A stretch of DNA of 64,000 nucleotides from contig JAGGNK010003335.1 in assembly GCA_017590115.1 (NCBI GenBank), forward strand, positions 8,863,289-8,927,288. The letters are read 5' to 3'. The notes beneath the pieces were generated by a model, which saw only the letters and a program-made list of their open reading frames with translations, had not been told where the DNA came from and ran no database searches. Positions 1-15,000 of the stretch are shown in pieces; within the stretch, counting starts at the first letter, position 1, and every line of letters starts with the position of its first letter. A program made the translations under genes and the position numbers. The DNA comes from Montifringilla adamsi. Taxonomy: Eukaryota > Chordata > Aves > Passeriformes > Passeridae.

Positions 1-27
1 GGTCTTGCATAACTCTATGAACTGTTC
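1..27 (-). CDS. TBC1D9B: TBC1D9B exon 21 (partial, cut by window edge)
   Basis: Nine codons, EQFIELCKT, follow an acceptor ending TTTAAAG. They continue DLPKMSQ in frame, as in human ([16 protein letters not shown]). The rest of this exon and the C-terminal exons lie off the left edge. Confidence 0.93.
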
Positions 28-3000
28 CTTTAAAACACAAAGACCAAATAATCATGTATCAGGCTGAAAAAAGTTGCTAGTGGTGGATGAAACAACAGGC
101 ACCATCTCAAATGACTCACTGCTTATTTGCCTCCCCACCAAGTGGCAACTTACTGCACTGATTCAGAACAGTCTGACACAGACAAACTCCCCCCTCTGTG
201 TTGTGGCTAAATTGAGACACAGCTAGCAATTTAATAGTGGTGGGTTTTCTGCTGACAGATGAACAGAATAGTCACATATTCACTCTCACTAATGCTAAGA
301 AAAGTTTGACTTCTATTCTGCTACTCTTCTGTGGTCAGCTTCTAAGCATTTCTGAACTGGTTTAAGTAGCACCCATCAAGGAAATTAGAGACAGAAAAGA
401 TCACACCGGTCATCTGACTCTCTCTTCTGTAACCACATTCTTCACTCTCCACCAAGCAGCTGTAACTTGAAGCAATGCAAAACCAAAAAAGCTGAAAAAG
501 TTTCTGTGACTGATGGCATATTTCAAACATCCTGCTCTGGAGGGAAAACAGAGTGCAGTTCTTACAGGAAAACTGGTCTGAAGTGAGGCTGGGTGAATCC
601 ATTACATTTGATTGGTTGATACAAAGCAGTTTGTCCATATCCACTGCAGAATTCAACAGAAATGTGTGGAATTCGAGGTCCTAAAGCTCACCAGACCAGA
701 ACAGCAGGGAAAGCTGTGGGCAAGGACTGAACATAGTGGCACAATGGCTGCACATACTGCAGAATTCCACTAAACTGCCAATGATCCAACTGGAAACCTT
801 CATCTTCCTTTCTTACCTGGCTCATTTTGGGGAGATCTTTAATGGTTTCTTTCTTGTTCTCTTTTTCCTTGGCCCACATTCTTAAGTAGTATCTGTAGTC
901 CTGTGGACTGGTACCTTTCTCCTCTGCAAGGCAAGAACAAGCCACTAGTCAGGTGGTTTATGGTTTCAGACTTAAAAAGTGAATGCTGAGCCAACAAAAA
1001 TCAGGCTTAAAGAAGGTGTTATTGACAGCCTAAGAAAGCATCTACCAGGAAGGCTGCATTGTTTTCTGCTGGTTTATCTGATGCAGCTCAATAGAGCAAA
1101 AAATTTAACAGTGCTGCATCAGCTTGACTTCTCATAGATGACCTCTGTGAGGTGACAACTTACCCAACATGAATTACAAATGCTGTGATCTTGGTGTGTA
1201 AAAGAGTAGGAGCAGTAAAGCATAAGGGATGCTTATTTCCCAGCTCACCTCCTGCCTCACCTCTGTCCACAAGGGACACTTTGCACGGTCTCCTTTATCA
1301 GCATGAGACAATGAACAGGTCATAATATGAGAGAGATGAGATTAGAATGTGGTCTATTGATGATGAAATTACCTTTTTCTGGGCCATTCTCATTTCTTCT
1401 TCCTTTATCTTCTTGGGTTTCTAAAGAATTATGGAATTATAAAATAATTATTAACCGATTTTCAGTAATACAAAACACAAAGAACTTAATATACAAATTC
1501 AAGTCATACAATAGGGGAATACCTTTATATATGTACATTTTATATATTATACATTTAATAGAAGCTAGATCTCACACTCCCATAATCATGGTTAGAGGAT
1601 TGAACAGAACAGGATGGAAGCAAAAGGCTGATGGGATGAGCTGGATAAAGAGCCACACAAAAAGTGGGTTGAAGAGCTGAGGTAGAGGGCAGAGGTCTTA
1701 AAAGAAAGCCTGAAAACACAGATATGGAAGATAGAAAAGCAGTGTGATGGATTAAAGAGAAGGATGTTCAGTTGTCCAAAGCAAGATAATGAATGGAAAA
1801 AACTCAAACCACTTCTGAGCACATATGTGACTAATGTCTACACTCCTCATTATTCACTGCCTGAACTGACATTTTGGGAGCAATTTGCAGTCTAACTTCA
1901 TGAACTTCACTTCTGATTCCCTGTATTGTCACTACAGAAAATAGGAAGTCTTGGTTCAACTCAGATTGTTAAATCAGCCACCTAGCACCAAACTGCACAA
2001 CTACCTCTTGTACTTACTCAGATTTTTTTGGGGCATTGTTGTATTTTGGTAAATGTTTTGCATGACTGACATACTTTGAACTCCTATCTCACAATTCCTA
2101 ATGTTGTATTTTAAGAAATGCAGTAAACTAGTCTACCAACAGTTCAACAATTCAGTGGCATGCATCCTTATTCTTTTAAACTGGAAGACTGTGGAGCAGG
2201 CACAGGGATCACCTCCCCAGGCCAGCAAGCCTAGCACCCTCCCACTCTGTTCTGAGCATCTTTTTGACCACCAGTTTCTAGGATGAGATGAATTCCACTG
2301 AAAGAAGCCATACAAAACCTATTTTGACCAAGGCTGAAACTCAATAGGCAGAATATACTGAAAGATATTTAATTACTTATAGCACTTTATTAATAGTGAG
2401 AGTGTCATGAGCGAGGAGCAGCAGCAGCAATCATTTCAGAGTATTTACATCAGCACACTGGGCTGGCAGGTGGTATCAGCACCACAGCCATGCTCAATGC
2501 ATGCACATAATCCATGGACTGACCTTGAGACTCACAGTGCAGGCAGATATCCAGCTCTGAGACAAAAGGAGATACTTGAGCAGCAGAAAAAAGGGTTGAG
2601 GGGACAATATCCCAGATAAAACAGAAGAAAAGGTCAGACATAGACAGACACAGAGAAGGAAACAAAAACAAGAAGAGAGACAATGATACCTGCATGAAAA
2701 ACCTAAATCATGGTGGGAGACAGGGGCTGGTAAAAGCACACTGCTCCTCCTCAGAAGTCTGTGCCCATGCTTCAGAGCATGCTGTATCCTGCATGGAATG
2801 CACACCAAGGAGTTTTAGCTCCAAACTTCTTCCCCATCATGCAATGAAGACAGTGAACTCAAACACACTGGCAATCCTAACACATGCCAGCACGAGACCA
2901 TGCCTTGTGCAACACCACTGTTCAGAGCACATGGATCTATGCTGCAATTCCTGCCTAACTGAGAGGTAAAGGCAGAAGTGTTGCATTACCTTCTGTTGTC

Positions 3001-6000
3001 ACATCCTCTGTGAAATAACTTGTGGCCTCCAAAGCAGACTCTGTCTCCTCTGGATTCAGAGCTGTATTCACAGAGAAACAAATGTTAAAATTTCTAACTG
3101 AACAGCAGTATGACCCATTTCATTAGCAAAACTCTTGAGGCACCCCATGTCAATTGATGTCAGAGCAGCCCGTGTTCAATAGCAGCAGTACACAGAAGCA
3201 GTCACTCACCAGGAGGCAAGTGCAGTTTGTAGAGTACTTTCAGTTTTTCAGTGAGGTCACCATGGTACATCCCACCTGGAAAGAAAAAAAAAAAATTAAA
3301 AAGTAGCACTTTAATGATAAATAATCACCCTCTGCTCACAGGTTCAAACCAGAATGAATTCCCATACAATGACTGCTCAAAGTCCTGTGAGGAATCAACA
3401 ATGAAATCCATACCAAAAGGTGTATTTTGTCCAGCTTGAGGCTTCCTGCTACCCTCCCCTCTCATGACAGTGAACACACCATTATCTCCTTTCAGTTCTC
3501 TTTGTGGAAAAAGACAGACACATTTTTTGCAGCATTCAGTTTTCTCCAAAAACAACACTTACTCATTCCTGTCACGAACTCCTTGAAGTTGATGAGAGAA
3601 TCCCTGTTCTCATCCAGGAGGCGGAAGAGCCGCCCTGCCAGCACAGGGGTGTGTGCCCCACAGGCCCAGGGGGTGAGGCTGATGAACAGCTCCTTGAACT
3701 GCTCCATGTCTATGCGATACTGCTCCAGGTAGGGCAGGCTCTGGTCCCGGCGGGCAGCGGCCGCACGGTTGTTCCCCCAGTAACAGCTCATCAGGTACTT
3801 GGCCTTCGGAGGGAAAGGATTAACAGGGCAGATGATGCTGCTCCACAGGAGTGGAGATGTCACAGCTCAACAATAGCATTGAGGAAGCAAACAAGAGACA
3901 TTTCAGGAAACATTATCTGCCTTGTGATTCCTAGTGTTACTTCACTACAAAATAATATGAAATGAAGGAAGAGACACAGATTTCAGGAAAAACAAGGAAT
4001 AATTTAAAGTGAAAACTACAATACATGATTTCAGGTTTTAACAATACTCAGGCTTTATTGCAAAGGGATCGTGCAGGTTTTAGAACTAAGCCTCTCTTTC
4101 TGAGTCTAAAACAGAGCACAACCAACTTTGGTAAATGCAGTTGGGTAATACCATTCTTTTAAAAATATGTATGCTGACAAATAGAGGCAAAGCCCTTAAG
4201 TAATCTTGTCACAATTACAGATGAGGTCAATGGGAAACCTGAGATTAAAAACTGAGGTACAGTAAATCCTAGCTCCCCATTCTCAGGGCTTTGTTACATT
4301 CTCTTCCATTGATTATAGTTTCTTTCTGAGTATCATTCAAATACTGGTTGTGAATGTGGTTTGGCCACCCTTGGGGGAAAAAAGATGAAAATTAATCAGA
4401 TAGTAACAGGGCCAGTCCTACTGGCACCATGTGTAACAGAATGCCACATCAGTTTCTGGTACAGCACATTAAGAATTAAAGCAAAGTCACTGCTTGCCTT
4501 TCAACTTACTTTGCCATTTGTACTGTATGTGACAACATTTCTTCCTCACCCTCAAGGAAAGCTTCTTACCTTGAACACTACATACAGCTCTTCTAGTTCT
4601 TCCATAGTGAAACCAATGTCACCAGACACAGCTCGGACCTGTAGTTACAGATAAAACACAGTGAACAATTTATTTCAAAAGTAGAAAAATCAAATACAAC
4701 TCACTGAAAAGTCTTCTGTGTGTAACACAGAAGAGAACAAGGAGATATCACACAGAATGGGATGAAAAACATCACCATTCTAATACCCCTGAAAACCAGT
4801 TTGCAGTCAAGCAGAAACTGCTGACATTTTCAGTAGTTTACTGTGCTTATTTCCTGTTTGTGCAGACCTGTCTGAGCAGATTGTGTCACCCCTTCCTCTT
4901 GTTTTTACCTTCAGATGTTTGACTTGGATGCATTAAAGAGCAACAGTGAAATAAACACCCTGATGAGATTCTCCACCTAGGACATGGAGATAATGGCAAT
5001 AAATATGGACACTCCCCTTTGGCCATGAACCCTTCAGCAAAATTCCCTAATGGACTCTCTAAATGGCAGTAAAATAATTATCTGCTAGCCAGCTTTTCTC
5101 AGATTCCAGACAAGCAGTAAAACAGACAGCACTAGGCATGGGAAGTTATGTCAAAGCCTACAGGTCTTTTTTATCTCCCTCCATGCCAAACATCTCATTC
5201 AATCATTCTTTCAGTCACTTAAAACTCAGTCTGCCACAGCACCAAGTTTCTCAATGCTCACAGCAAAACACTTTCCATGAAGGTGCCATTTGGTAGCTCA
5301 TTCAGTCTCGGAGTCACATACCACACTCTTCTTGGCTGTATCCTCCAGAGACTGGATCACTTTCAGCCTTTGCTTGAAACGCATTTGTTCAATGTCATCT
5401 GCCTTCAGATTGCCAAATTTCTACAAGAAAGGAACAGATCAGGTCAACATCATCTCCTAAAGAGAGAACAACCCACCTGCAATTACACACTCTTTAACAA
5501 GTGTACTATCCCCTCAGAGATGACCCACTAGAAGCCTTTTATGAGCAGCAAGGTGAGAATAAACTTGAGCTCTATTCCCTATTCACTCCTGGAGGAGGAG
5601 TAATTCAGAGTTCATGAGAAATCCAACATCAGAGGTCTCTACAGAAAAGCTGAAAAAGGATCTGTCAGGACTGACAGAAATACAGGCCCTGTACTGTGGC
5701 AGAGATAAGAGAACAGACAGACTGTCATTCCTTCCAGCCCTGTCATTTTTTTCCTCTAGGACCCCCAGGAGATTCAGCCAGAAACACCACAGTCAAGAAG
5801 CTTTTCTATGGACTAGGTCAGACAAGTAATATGAATTCAGTGACACTCTTTTATGAAAAGAAGCCAAGAACAGAGATGGCAGATTTGAAGAAGTACACAA
5901 AACACCCAGGAAAATGACAGCTGCCTGACTTTAAACAGCCAGAAGGGGATGGGGTGAAAAACAAGATAAAGAGGGAAAGGATCCCACACTTAGCAGAGAA

Positions 6001-9000
6001 TAGCAGAGAAGAACTGCTAAACATCAGTTCTTTTGCCTGTGTTCTTTCCATCATTCAAAACCAAATTTCTTATGAGTTTGTTCTCAGAATGAATTGTGAG
6101 GAACACCTCTATCAGTGCAGAGATATTTTAACAGCATTGGCACCATTCTGGGGTCACCTTCCTATGACTATAATGTAGTTCACAGAACAGGATTCCTATG
6201 CATGTGAACTGGGATTCTTCCATGTTTCTGCAGAGTACTTCACAATTCCTACCCTGAATTTCCCTCCTTAACTCCTTAGCACTGAATATCCTCAAATAGA
6301 ATTAATAATGGAAACTTCTTTGACAAAGCAGGAAGAAATCTCTAGTCCATCACTTCTTATTTGCACTCTTCATTTTAGACCCTCTGGTGTTGGGCAGACT
6401 CTTTGTAATCTGCAACAGCCAACACTGTCAGGTTCTACTCATACCAAGCAAGTGGAACAATGGCCTTAGCCTGCACTCCCTTAAGCCTCTCCATGAACAT
6501 TGCTCAGATTTTGGCTGCACAATGTATAAAATGGCATGTTAGTCGAGAAGAAATCTCTTGGGCAAAATACCAAGCCAGAACTTTACCTCATATGAAGTTT
6601 TGATGAGTTCAAAGATGTCAATTTCCAGTGGGGGGTCATCTCCACTGGTCAACAGTGCATGCAAGTGGGGAATAGGGGGAGAGACACTCTGTCTGTTAAC
6701 TACATTGTCCAAATATCTGTGGACAAAAATGAGAACAGATGCAAGATTCCAGGATTAGTGTCCAGAAAAGAAATAGTATCCCATATGCATTACTCACAAC
6801 TTCTTTGTATCACTAATCTAAACATGAAGGAGAATTTATTTTTTCCCATCTAATCTGCAATGCTACCCTCAATGTACCTGGAGTTAAGTTGATTTTCACC
6901 CTATGTTGGGGGTATTTGCTCTTTTAAAAGTAGGCTTCTAGTAATGCTGAAAATCTTGCTGCACATAGAAGATAGTCTCATTTCAAACAAGAAAATCTTA
7001 CATTTACTAGACTTGGGAGATATCTGCTTGATAATGTTTTAAGTTTCCAGAAGGTGATTCCTGCCAGAATCTGTTCTAAATAGTAAAGCAGAATTAATAT
7101 GCAAACTTGAAATAAATAACCTTTAAGAATTCAAATTCAAACTGAGATGCACTAATTCATTATGATGCAAAACAGCTCCAGAAGTATGGATTCCTCCATA
7201 ACTGAGCCAACAATTAATTTCAGCTCTTGCAGAAAGCAACAGCAAACTTCTCTGGAGCAGAAGTTTTATCCTAGAGTCTTATCTGTGACCTGCTATTAGG
7301 TAGAAAGAGATGAGGACTGAAAGGCCACTGTTACTATTCTGTTATAAATAAGAACAATGACTGGTACCTGCCCAAAATAGTCATGGCTTCACCTTCATCA
7401 CAGCACTGTAGTAACTTCTCCATGTTGGCATCAAGTATGGCCAATGACACCTGCAGGATAAACTTGATTCCCTCGTAGAAAAAACAGTCAACAATGACCA
7501 CGGCACTCTCAAAGGGCATCACACTCAGGAAGAGAGTGAGAAACCAGGAAAGGGATATGGTGGAGATCACTCCCAGGTCCTGCATCTTTTCTGACAGCTG
7601 TGGAAGATACTCTCGTGTAAGTTCTTCAAAGATGCCTTGGTCCACCAGTGCACCTGACACAGACAAACAAAACAATGGTAGAACTCAAAATGGTGCGTCA
7701 TGTACCAAGCTAAGCAATTATTAAACAAAACAGTATGAGTTCACCAAATTTCATACAAATTTCATATAAATTTCCTCTGAACATCATAACTAAAATTAAG
7801 ACATTAATTTTTTACCCTGTTCTCAATAAAACCAATGAGACTATTTCTACATTGCAGAGCATGCAGACACAACATCTCAACACAGAACCTTTCATTCATT
7901 TGTGCATTTGCCCTGAATGGAGGGGTGGAGGATTACTGACAGGATGGTATTTACACCAGACTATAGTCTTTTATACAAACCAACTTTAAAAGCCCATGAA
8001 GTGGTGCTTTGACTAACCTTTCCTGAGAGCCTGTTCCACAGATTTAACACATCATTCAGATGGGGAAAACTAAAACCTAGTAACGTTCTTCTAGATATTC
8101 CTCCTTACTGCTAATGATCCCTCCCGATACCAATTTTTGGTGACGTGTTCCTTGTTACTATAAGGTAGAAATACTACCTTGGAGGTCTGTAGTGTCTCTT
8201 CCTATGTCTCCATCACACCCCTGCCACTTTAAAAGGAAAAGAGTTGCACTTCATTATCTTTAAAACGCATCATTTAAATAATTCTGAACAACAAAATGTT
8301 TCTGGGAGATGCTGGTGCAGCTGAAAATCCACAGTGCAGCAGGAATCTGACAAGGACTCACCCACTACTCTTGTGTTGTAGTAATCTGGCAACATCCGCT
8401 CGCACAAAGCCACCAGGAGCCAGAAAGCCTCTTCCTCATTGCAGTACAGCAACAGCACCGAGGTGACAATGTTCATGGCCTAGGAGCCAGCAGGGCAAAC
8501 ACACAGGTACAGGAGAAAAACATGGGAGGTCTTCAGCAAAACTCTGCTATACAGATTAGCTAAACTTAGAAGCATGAATGACCTGTCACTAAGAGTCACA
8601 TCTATTTCCAGCTTCTACTGGTATCTGAGTCAATAGATGACCTTAAGCCAATTTTTCTTCCTGTTTTCAGTTCCTCCGTTCATGAGGCAGCAAATAATTT
8701 GATGATCTTTCATCATGCACTTTCAGTAAACAACATGAACAAGAATAATTGTCAAAGTCTTCATAAAAATATTTTTAAGAATTTGGTCATAACAGAACAC
8801 CATAATGAGAACCTGTAACATCACAGCAATACGTAAAATCAACCTGAATTTCCACCAAGTTCTTTCACAAACCAGCAAATGGCCACATTTTCAACTGACT
8901 GTCCATGTGCAACATCACTTATTTGATATAACTGCTCCTTTTAATGAAACCAGAAGATGCTTTTGCTGAACTATGGAAAGCTCTAGCAGGAAAACTATTA

Positions 9001-12000
9001 AAGACTAACATTACACCTAACAGTACAGTGAAAAGTTTATTCAAATACTATGTTCAAAGGATATTTAAGAGATGATACAGCATAACTTCTTTCCTACTTT
9101 CTCACCGCTACATAGACAACATAAAGGAAAAGCTTGAAACTGAACAAAAAAACCGCAGAAAAAGTCCAAGTCAATCATGGTCACCGTGTAGGACTAACAA
9201 GCCTAAGACTTCTTTCCTACCTGACAGTACCCAATTGTTGGATTTCTGAATGCATAAGCTGTTAGGACTCTCCGGAGGGCAGCAATTCCCAATTCATTTT
9301 GGAAGGCAGGATGTTCTGGCATAGAGCGGTGCAGATCTCTCTCAATTTCCTCTGTAGCAAGATTGTACCTTCCCATTGACTTTTCCACAAGATCTGCGTA
9401 GTAACCAGGGTGAGTCACCATCTCATTCCAAGCCCCTGAAATGACAAACAAACACTGCTTTACCTCTGGTGCTTTGAAACAGATTTTATTCCCAGTTTCA
9501 GAAATAAGGGAGCCAAGAAGCACTACATGAACTCATGAACTACAAAGAGATGTGAAAATATAGCAGCAAACTCACTGTTAAATCATGTTATAGTTTAGGT
9601 CTCAACACTGAAACACAGACAAAAGAGGCCAAACAGCTACTAGGATAATAAAGCAAGCCACCATAAAGTATCATTCAGATGAAAATAACCTGTCACTAAT
9701 TTCTTCTGAAATGAGCTAAGATTCATACCCTTTCATTTGTGATGTGCAGGAAGTTTATTCCTGCTGTCAGCACAACATCCTACCTGAGAAAAGGAGCCAC
9801 AGTTCTCCACGGAGATTCTCAGGGATTCCTTTCTGTACCAGCTCCCTTGTCTTGGCAGTGCGGTACATACACATCCCTCGCCCATATTCAAAGAAATGAA
9901 TATTCCAAGACTCTTCCTTCATCTTCTCCTTTGCCTTCATAGGAACAAATATGGCTATTTTAGGAGATTATTGCATTTTTATGTTTGTAAACATAAAAAT
10001 ATGTTTGTACGTGATTTCTGGGTATACTCAGGCCTGCACTCCACAGGAAAAATACATTGTGACATTTAAAACCTCTCTTCTTTCTGCTGAAGAAAAGAGT
10101 GTATATATACTAATCTATCCTTTTCTGCATCAGTTATGACCTTGCTTAAAGTCAAGTCTTTACAACTATGCAAATCTCCACATAAATGCAAGCAGAACCA
10201 TGGATCACAATGATTAACCAGCAAGCAGAGACACAAGTTCCCTGCTTTCTTGCTCTGAAGAAAGCTGTTCTTCACAGCCACGAATTCACATCCAGAACAC
10301 TGGTAACACTCGTTTCTCAGCCTCTGGTCAAGTATCTCAGGTATGTCAGTACAAACAGTGTAAGCTGACAGTCAAATTACCTCTATGCAGCACTACCACT
10401 GCAACACACACAGCAGTGATACTGAGCAGGGATAAAATGCATTTCCATTCTAGAGCAGGCTAGAAAATCAGCAATCTACTGCAAACTATTTATACTTTAT
10501 TGCTTTACATAAAAATATCACTTACCCCTTTGGGTCCAGAGAGCTCCTCAGAATTCCTCCTGAAGAGTTTGAGCAGTCCCTGTGAGGCTGTTGGCACTTG
10601 CCCAGCACAGAAGCTGACGGGTCGATGGCTGAGAGCAGACGTGGGGCTGACAGCCAGGGGGCTGCTGGAAGGCAGCTCTGGAACTTCCTGAACAAGAGAA
10701 CAGAATATGTCTGAGCTCACACTCCCTCCTCTGCTCATGGCCTAACAGAAACAGCACTGGCTGGTGACAAGCACTGCAAACACACTGTAAGGAGCACTGC
10801 TCTGAAAAGTTCCTCCCAGCTATTTCCTTAGTACCTCGCTGCTGGGATCAGCCACATTCCACTTCCATTCCCTGTCGATGCTGCAGGGTTTCTTGGATGG
10901 TGTTCTCTGCAGGAAGTCAGAGATCCTCTGTACCAAGAAATCCCGGTCTTTCAGATTGGCGAAGAAGAAGGTCATTTTACTTTTAGTGCTGATGGACAGA
11001 GGGCTGGGCAACACGCTGGAACTATCTGCTTTCTCAACTATTGTCACCTAGAACACAAAGACAAGGGCCATTTGGATCTGGCATGTTTTCCAATTTCCAC
11101 AAAGCACTGCACAACAGGCAGAAGGACAACACAGAAGAGAGCCCTGTAGTCTTAACATACAGCTAAGAAATCCCCACCTCCCTGAGAGGAATGATGAGAT
11201 GACAGGCCTCCTCTGCCCTGCTGGCAAAACAGATGTAATTGTTGGAAACAAACATCTGGCCAGGAATATGCATCTTGTTGAATGGTGTCCACAAGGTACA
11301 GTCTGTATGTCCATCCAGGCATTCATCCTTGGGCAACCGGAAAGTGGCACGGTAGCACTCATTTTTGGCTCGAGCATCCAGGTCTCTGGGGAAAAGTAAA
11401 AGGTACTGTCCTGAAGCTTTTTTACTCACTTGAAAAACCCACTCAAACACTAATGTCAAATGTTCATTCCAATCACAACCTTCAGACTGTGCTGTGTATT
11501 CTTAGTATTCCTTTCTCTAACTGAGATGCCACCCCTCCTCTGACTCCTCTTTCAGCCTTCAGACATGCCTCTCTGACAAGGTATGTTCTGCAATACAAAA
11601 TAAAATATGCAAGTGCATCTGCAAAATTGATATATTATATCAGATCCTGAAATTGCAGAGAATAGTCCCCAGGGGGAGGATTTATTACAATACAAATCTG
11701 TTTCTTTTTATAAATCTTTAACTTCAGACAAAGGGGCTGGTGTAATTTTCTTTCTTCACCTTTTTTTTTTTTTTTTTTTACATATGAAGTTCAACAGTTT
11801 CTAGTTGAAAATTCCTTCTGCCAGCGCCTAGGCATGCATGAGAAAGACATGAGGGTGTGTGTGATTTCAGCTCCAATTTGGGATAGGAAAAAGAGAGAAC
11901 AAGCAGAAGGCTAATGACTGAAGCAAGTGATGCAGCCCCTAGAGTAAGAAAACCCCAGCAGCACCTGGGAGCTACAAAATAATGCAGATTTATTTTTACA

Positions 12001-15000
12001 ATTCCCTACTACCTGTCTTCTTTTCTCACTGCTGGGAACATAATACCTTTTTAATGCAGAGATATTCTTAAGAGGCCTCCTGGGCTTTGGGAGAGACTTG
12101 TCCTGTAGGAAGCTCTCATTATCCAGTAGCTGCCGCATCGCAATGTTGGCCAACTGCTCCATCAGCTTGAATGTCTCATTGATGTTGAGAAACATGGAAA
12201 AATAGAGCTCACTGTCCCTTGTGCTTACTTTAATGCACTCAGGGAACAGCAGTGTAGCATTTTTTTCTAGCTGGGTTACATCCACCCACTGGATCACCAG
12301 TGTAACTGAGAAAAAGAATTAAAAAGTACTATTATCACAATTGAGGCAAAACAACAACCAAACCGAAATGAAGGTCAAGCAGCCTGCAAGCTCTCAGTGG
12401 AGTAGCATTTTTTCCCCCTCTCTTACACATGGACAGTTCTTTTCTTCACACTTTTACTGGTTTCTCCAAAAATACTTGGAAATAACCTTTGGGATTAACT
12501 AGACTAGAAATAATGCAGTTCCAAAAGGACTATCTCCCATCCAATAAATGCTTTCAACTACAATCGCTCAAGTTTTCGTTCTTTCTTTCCAGCAAATTAG
12601 ATTTGGACTCAGGAGCTGGGGCTTTGCAAAGACTGGGTCCTGGCAGGTGTTCCAGATAAAACCCACCAAGGTAAAAATACTGCTCGGTTCTCTAACCAAG
12701 TCTAACTTGTAAAACGTTTGAGTAAAACAGATGTACAACTTGGGAAATGTTTTAAAAAATGACTCAGGCATTCAGTCTAAACAGCATTGAAGTGCCTATA
12801 AGAACAAGAACTGATTTATGTGCTGAGCCAGACAGAGCTCAAGGATTCCTAAAAGGAAAAAAAAAACCCTGTCATCTTAAAAAGGAGTTCACACAGAAGA
12901 TCAACTGCATTGAAAAGATCAGGAGAAGTGATAGAAACACAACTTGTAGGCTCCTAACTCACCCTCTTTGCCCAGCAGGAAGGAGTAGAAACAGAGGTGG
13001 TTGACAGTGAGGTACAGCCAGCCCTGCCTGGGGACACGTCCCTTCCAATAGCTGCAGGAATAGTAATTGACCAACTTCTCCACCTCGGGCATCCCAAACT
13101 GCTTCCGCATCTTCAGTTCAGCCTCTTTGAATTTACCTGGATCCTCTTCGCTCTGGGGCTGCTCATTCTTGTTCTCCTCAGCAATAATACCCTGAAAGGA
13201 TGTGGGAGGAGAGAGGAGAAACAGAAGTGAAGGTGCCTGCTGACAGAAATAACTTACAAAGCAAAGGGTCACAGCAGCAATCTGGAAGGCACAAAGGAAC
13301 ATGACACAGCCCTTATCCTGTCATGTCAGAAACAGCAAAGACATGCAGAAAGGGCAGTCAGATACTGTGGCTGTCTGGGATCCACTCCTGAACACATGCC
13401 ACAAGCACTCATGTTTAATGTTTGACTGAGCTCCTCATGGCTGGCCTGGGAACACTTGGAACACCCTGCACGAGAACTGAAGTCTCTTTTCACTTGCACA
13501 CTTGCTTCTTCAACTGGAAGAAGATCATCTGCCAGGAACTGCAGAACTCTGCAGTGTGTCAGATCTTGACTGGCCAGAAGGGAAAACAAATGACCACAAT
13601 CTCTCTCATGCACAGACACACATGGAAAATACAAAGAATCTGACAGGAGAGCTGAAAAAGATGCAACTTCCTGCAGCTCAATAAAGAACTATATTTATAA
13701 GTTTCTGCTCTAGAAGGTTTGTGGGCTGGGAATCTGAAGTGTGTTAACTGAAAAACCAGCAGACACCTGACTCCAAAGTTAGTGGAAGTTGGGGTGCAGT
13801 TCCTTTACAACTCAGGTACCTTTCAGACCACTGGCAGGGCAAGTACATTGCTTGCAAACTAGAATTCTCTCTCCTCCATTTGTTGCTGTATGAACCTTTT
13901 TAAACCCTTCTCCCTGCATCAAAGGCATAACTGGCAATGATTTTAAAGAGGTATTATATTGGGATTAGTAGGAACGTTCTAAGCAGGCTGTTCCTTGACA
14001 CCTACTGCTCTCAACCCTTCCCCTTCCAATATATTTGTTCAGTATTTGCCCTGACTGTGACCTGATGTTGACAATGCTGGATGCATTCCATGACACTTTC
14101 ATACGTATGTATGACTGAAAAGGACAAAAAATTCTTACAACCATCTCCCTTGTCCTCTCTCAGAATCTGGAAGTCCTTCAGGGAAACATGTCACTTACAT
14201 GTATCTTGCCCTTGACAAAGGTGGTGATATCTTCCTCATTGTCAAAGATGGACAGTGTCTGCAATAAGTTATTCTCCAGCCATTCCCAATGCTTTGTGAT
14301 CTCTTTACGAGATGATCCTAATTGAAGGGGAGAAAGATGATGCCAAGAGCAAAGAAAAAAAAATTAGAACAAGGTCTTTTTTCCTCCAAGTTCACAGCAG
14401 GAAACTAATAATTACTGAACAGTGACTAGGATAAATTGCACACACCAACTGTGTACATGTCGAGGATATTTTATGTACACCAACATTATGTTTCTAATAA
14501 AATGTCTCCATTATAACCAAGGATACTCCAAGGCACAGAATTATCACTTACAGGATGCTTTGACTGTGGAAAAAACCCACAGGTTCAGAAACAACAGCAG
14601 TGGAATAAAGTCTGTGTCCTGTTTTGTTTCATGAGCTACATCTCTTACCAGGTGATAGCAGCCAAATTGCTAAAATAAGCCTGGCCTCACTAAGTGACAT
14701 CTTTGTAAGAAGAATATTAAAATGACATACACGAAGGAGTAAAAGTTTGTGATTCCTACAAGAAGGGCTGTAATAACAAAGTGCTGAAGAGCTGAAGCTG
14801 CATGTGTGACCAGATTGCTGCCCACTAGTATTTATACACAGTGAACTGTAAATAAAATATTTGCATTTTTAAACTAGAGAGCAGTATGTATTTTATAATG
14901 TTAAAGGAATGCCAGTACTCTTTGACAGCAGAATGAGAACCAGGTATGATTTAAAAAAAACCAAACTTTGGATGAAGACAACATATTTACTCCAGGACAA

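Noticed and set aside
8015..8110. Possible very old CR1 fragment (GAGAGCCTGTTCCACAG then CTAGATATTCCTCCTTAC)
   Set aside because: Weak resemblance to the CR1 segment around CCTGTTCCAGTGC...TTCCTCCTAATAT, but too diverged to assert without an alignment to a repeat library.
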